DNA from: Globodera rostochiensis
Taxonomy: Eukaryota > Nematoda > Chromadorea > Rhabditida > Heteroderidae
Length of the DNA stretch: 64,000 nucleotides
Reading direction: 5' to 3'
Assembly (NCBI GenBank): GCA_018350325.1
Contig: JAEVLN010000006.1
Coordinates: 310,001 to 374,000 of the forward strand
Under the pieces are notes generated by a model that saw only the letters and a program-made list of their open reading frames with translations, did no database searches and had not been told where the DNA came from. This document shows positions 61,601-64,000 of the stretch, piece after piece. The translations under genes were made by a program, and so were the position numbers. Position 1 is the first letter of the stretch. The number at the start of each line of letters is the position of its first letter.

Positions 61601-64000
61601 CCCAAACTTCCCGGTGCCCAAACTTCCCGGTGCCCAAAACTTCCCGGTGCCCAAACTTCCCGGTGCCCAACTTCCCGGTGCCAAAACTTCCCGGTGCCCA
61701 AACTTCCCGGTGCCCAAACTTCCCGGTTGCCCAAACTTCCCGGTGCCCAACTTCCCGGTGCCAAAACTTCCCGGTGCCCAAACTTCCCGGTGCCCAAACT
61801 TCCCGGTGCCCAAACTTCCCGTTGCCAAACTTCCCGGTGCCCAAACTTCCCGGTGCCCAAACTTCCCGGTGCCCAAACTTCCCGGTGCCCAACTTCCCGG
61901 TGCCCAAAACTTCCCGGTGCCCACAACTTCCCGGTGCCCAAACTTCCCCGGTGCCCAAACTTCCCGGTGCCAAAACTTCCCGGTGCCCAAAACTTCCCGG
62001 TGCCCAAACTTCCCGGTGCCCAAACTTCCCGGTGCCCAAACTTCCCGGTGCCAAAACTTCCCGGTGCCCAACTCCCGGTCCAACTTCCCGGTGCCCAAAC
62101 TTCCCGGTGCCCAAACTTCCCGGTGCCCAAACTTCCCGGTGCCCAAACTTCCCGGTGCCCAAACTTCCCGGTGCCCAAACTTCCCGGTGCCCAAACTTCC
62201 CGGTGCCCAAACTTCCCGGTGCCCAAACTTCCCGGTGCCAAACTTCCCGGTGCCCAAAACTTCCCGGTGCCCAAACTTCCCGGTGCCCAAAACTTCCCGG
62301 TGCCCAAACTTCCCGGTGCCCAAACTTCCCGGTGCCCAAACTTCCCGGTGCCCAAACTTCCCGGTGCCCAAACTTCCCTGTGCCCAAACTTCCCGGTGCC
62401 CAAACTTCCCGGTGCCCAAACTTCCCGTGCCCAAACTTCCCGGTGCCCAAACTCCCGGTGCCCAAACTTCCCGGTGCCCAAACTTCCCGGTGCCCAAACT
62501 TCCCGTGCCCAAACTTCCCGGTGCCCACAACTCCGGTGCCCAAACTTCCCGGTGCCAAAACTTCCCGTGCCCAAACTTCCCGGTGCCCAAACTTCCCGGT
62601 GCCCAAACTTCCCGGTTGCCCAAACTTCCCGGTGCCCAAACTTCCCGGTGCCCAAACTTCCCGTGCCCAAACTTCCCGGTGCCCAAACTTCCGGTGCCCA
62701 AACTTCCCGGTGCCAAACTTCCCGGTGCCCAAACTTCCCGGTGCCCAAACTTCCCGGTGCCCAAAACTTCCCGGTGCCCAAACTTCCCGGTGCCCAAACT
62801 TCCCGGTGCCCAAACTTCCCGGTGCCAAAACTTCCCGGTGCCCAAACTTCCCGGTGCCCAAACTTCCCGGTGCCCAAACTTCCCGGTGCCCAAACTTCCC
62901 GGTGCCCAAACTTCCCGGTGCCCAAACTTCCCGGTGCCCAAACTTCCCGGTGCCCAAACTTCCCGGTGCCAAAACTTCCCGGTGCCCAAACTTCCCGGTG
63001 CCCAAACTTCCCGGTGCCCAAACTTCCCGGTGCCCAAACTTCCCCGGTGCCAAAACTTCCCGGTGGCCCAAACTTCCCGGTGCCCAAACTTCCCGGTGCC
63101 CAAACTTCCCGGTGCCCAAACTTCCCGGTGCCCAAACTTCCCGGTGCCCAAACTTCCCGGTGCCCAAAACTTCCCGGTGCCCAAAACTTCCCGGTGCCCA
63201 AACTTCCCGTGCCAAAACTTCCCGGTGCCCAAACTTCCCGGTGCCCAAACTTCCCGGTGCCCAAACTTCCCGGTGCCCAAACTTCCCGGTGCCCAAACTT
63301 CCCGGTGCCCAAACCTTCCCGGTGCCCAGAACTTCCCGTGCCCAAACTTCCCGGTGCCCAAACTTCCCGGTGCCCAAAACTTCCCGGTGCCCAACTTCCC
63401 GGTGCCCAAACTTCCCGGTGCCCAAACTTCCCGGTGCCCAAACTTCCCGGTGCCCAAACTTCCCGGTGCCCAAACTTCCCGGTGCCCAAACTTCCCGGTG
63501 CCCAAACTTCCCGGTGCCCAAACTTCCCGGTGCCCAACTTCCCGGTGCCCAAACTTCCCGGTGCCCAAACTTCCCGGTGCCCAAACTTCCCGGTGCCCAA
63601 ACTTCCCGGTGCCCAAACTTCCCGGTGCCCAAACTTCCCGGTGGCCCAAACTTCCCGTGCCCAAACTTCCCGTGCCCAAACTTCCCGGTGCCCAAACTTC
63701 CCGGTGCCCAAACTTCCCGGTGCCCAAACTTCCCGTGCCCAAACTTCCCGGTGCCCAAACTTCCCGGTGCCCAAACTTCCCGGTGCCCAAACTTCCCGGT
63801 GCCCAAACTTCCCGGTGCCCAAACTTCCCGGTGCCCAAACTTCCCGGTGCCCAAACTTCCCGGTGCCCAAACCTTCCCGGTGCCCAAACTTCCCGGTGCC
63901 AAAACTTCCCGGTGCCCAAACTTCCCGGTGCCCAAACTTCCCGGTGCCCAAACTTCCCGGTGCCCAAACTTCCCGGTGCCCAAACTTCCCGGTGCCCAAA
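55651..64000. repeat. 16-bp minisatellite, more than 8.3 kb, truncated by the window end
   Basis: The unit is CTTCCCGGTGCCCAAA (16 bp), repeated about 520 times to the last base of the window. Long homogeneous blocks (55651-56230, 57960-58830, 59460-61340, 62080-63990) alternate with degenerate zones (56390-57960 and 58840-59460, plus 61350-62090) rich in one-base indels and a GCCAAAAC variant. Sixteen is not a multiple of three and the unit has no stop in either orientation, so all six frames are open and rotate through one 16-residue peptide. The resulting frames of over 1,000 codons on both strands are therefore not evidence of proteins. Confidence 0.98.

Noticed and set aside
55562..63999. 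Open frames of 546 to 1,839 codons on both strands
   Set aside because: All lie in the 16-bp stop-free tandem repeat; length and composition follow from the unit, no splice or family signal is present, and both strands are equally open.

Overview
This is nuclear DNA of a nematode, most likely a plant-parasitic cyst nematode or close relative (inference). The evidence is a set of metazoan genes with many 43-60 nt introns, genes of clearly nematode type (an MBR-1/E93 regulator, a secreted DB-module protein, an NPR-type receptor), several GC-AG introns, and very heavy loads of non-autonomous transposons and minisatellites. Coordinates of spliced genes below are genomic spans; exons are given in the evidence and were built by eye from splice sites, reading phase and remembered family motifs.

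Layout. 1-5.4 kb holds three housekeeping or cytoskeletal genes: the first exons of an unconventional myosin (minus, cut by the window edge), the mRNA-export adaptor ALYREF (minus) and the splicing factor PRP38 (plus). 6.7-18.9 kb is one long gene on plus, an mbr-1/E93/LCOR-type pipsqueak-domain transcriptional regulator with 15 phase-consistent exons; its large introns contain a 49-bp CT-rich array, a (CCCCCCT)n heptamer array and a 32-bp palindromic minisatellite. A small Ig-domain gene (minus) converges on it. 21-38 kb is transposon-rich: nested hAT-like elements with 8-bp target duplications, a TA-flanked inverted-repeat element and long hairpins. Three genes lie among them: an unrecognised gene (plus), the beta-NAC/BTF3 gene icd-1 (plus) with a decayed tail copy behind it, and an unrecognised nine-exon gene (minus). 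38.7-54.8 kb is a run of minus-strand genes: an HMX-class homeobox gene (mls-2-like), a secreted DB-module protein, a neuropeptide-type seven-helix receptor carrying a tRNA-like gene in its last intron, and a weak secreted-peptide candidate. 55.65-64 kb is a single 16-bp minisatellite of more than 500 copies running off the right edge.

The genes do not form an operon or pathway. Common threads are nervous-system regulation (HMX, NPR-type receptor, MBR-1 family), mRNA processing/export (PRP38, ALYREF) and protein biogenesis (beta-NAC). The very long open frames in 12-15 kb, 41-42.5 kb and 55.6-64 kb are properties of stop-free tandem repeats, not evidence for giant proteins. I found no candidate for a wholly new multi-gene system; the most unusual features are the arrays, the intron that splits the HMX eh1 motif, the GC-AG intron inside the second pipsqueak motif of mbr-1, and the internally duplicated tRNA-like gene.
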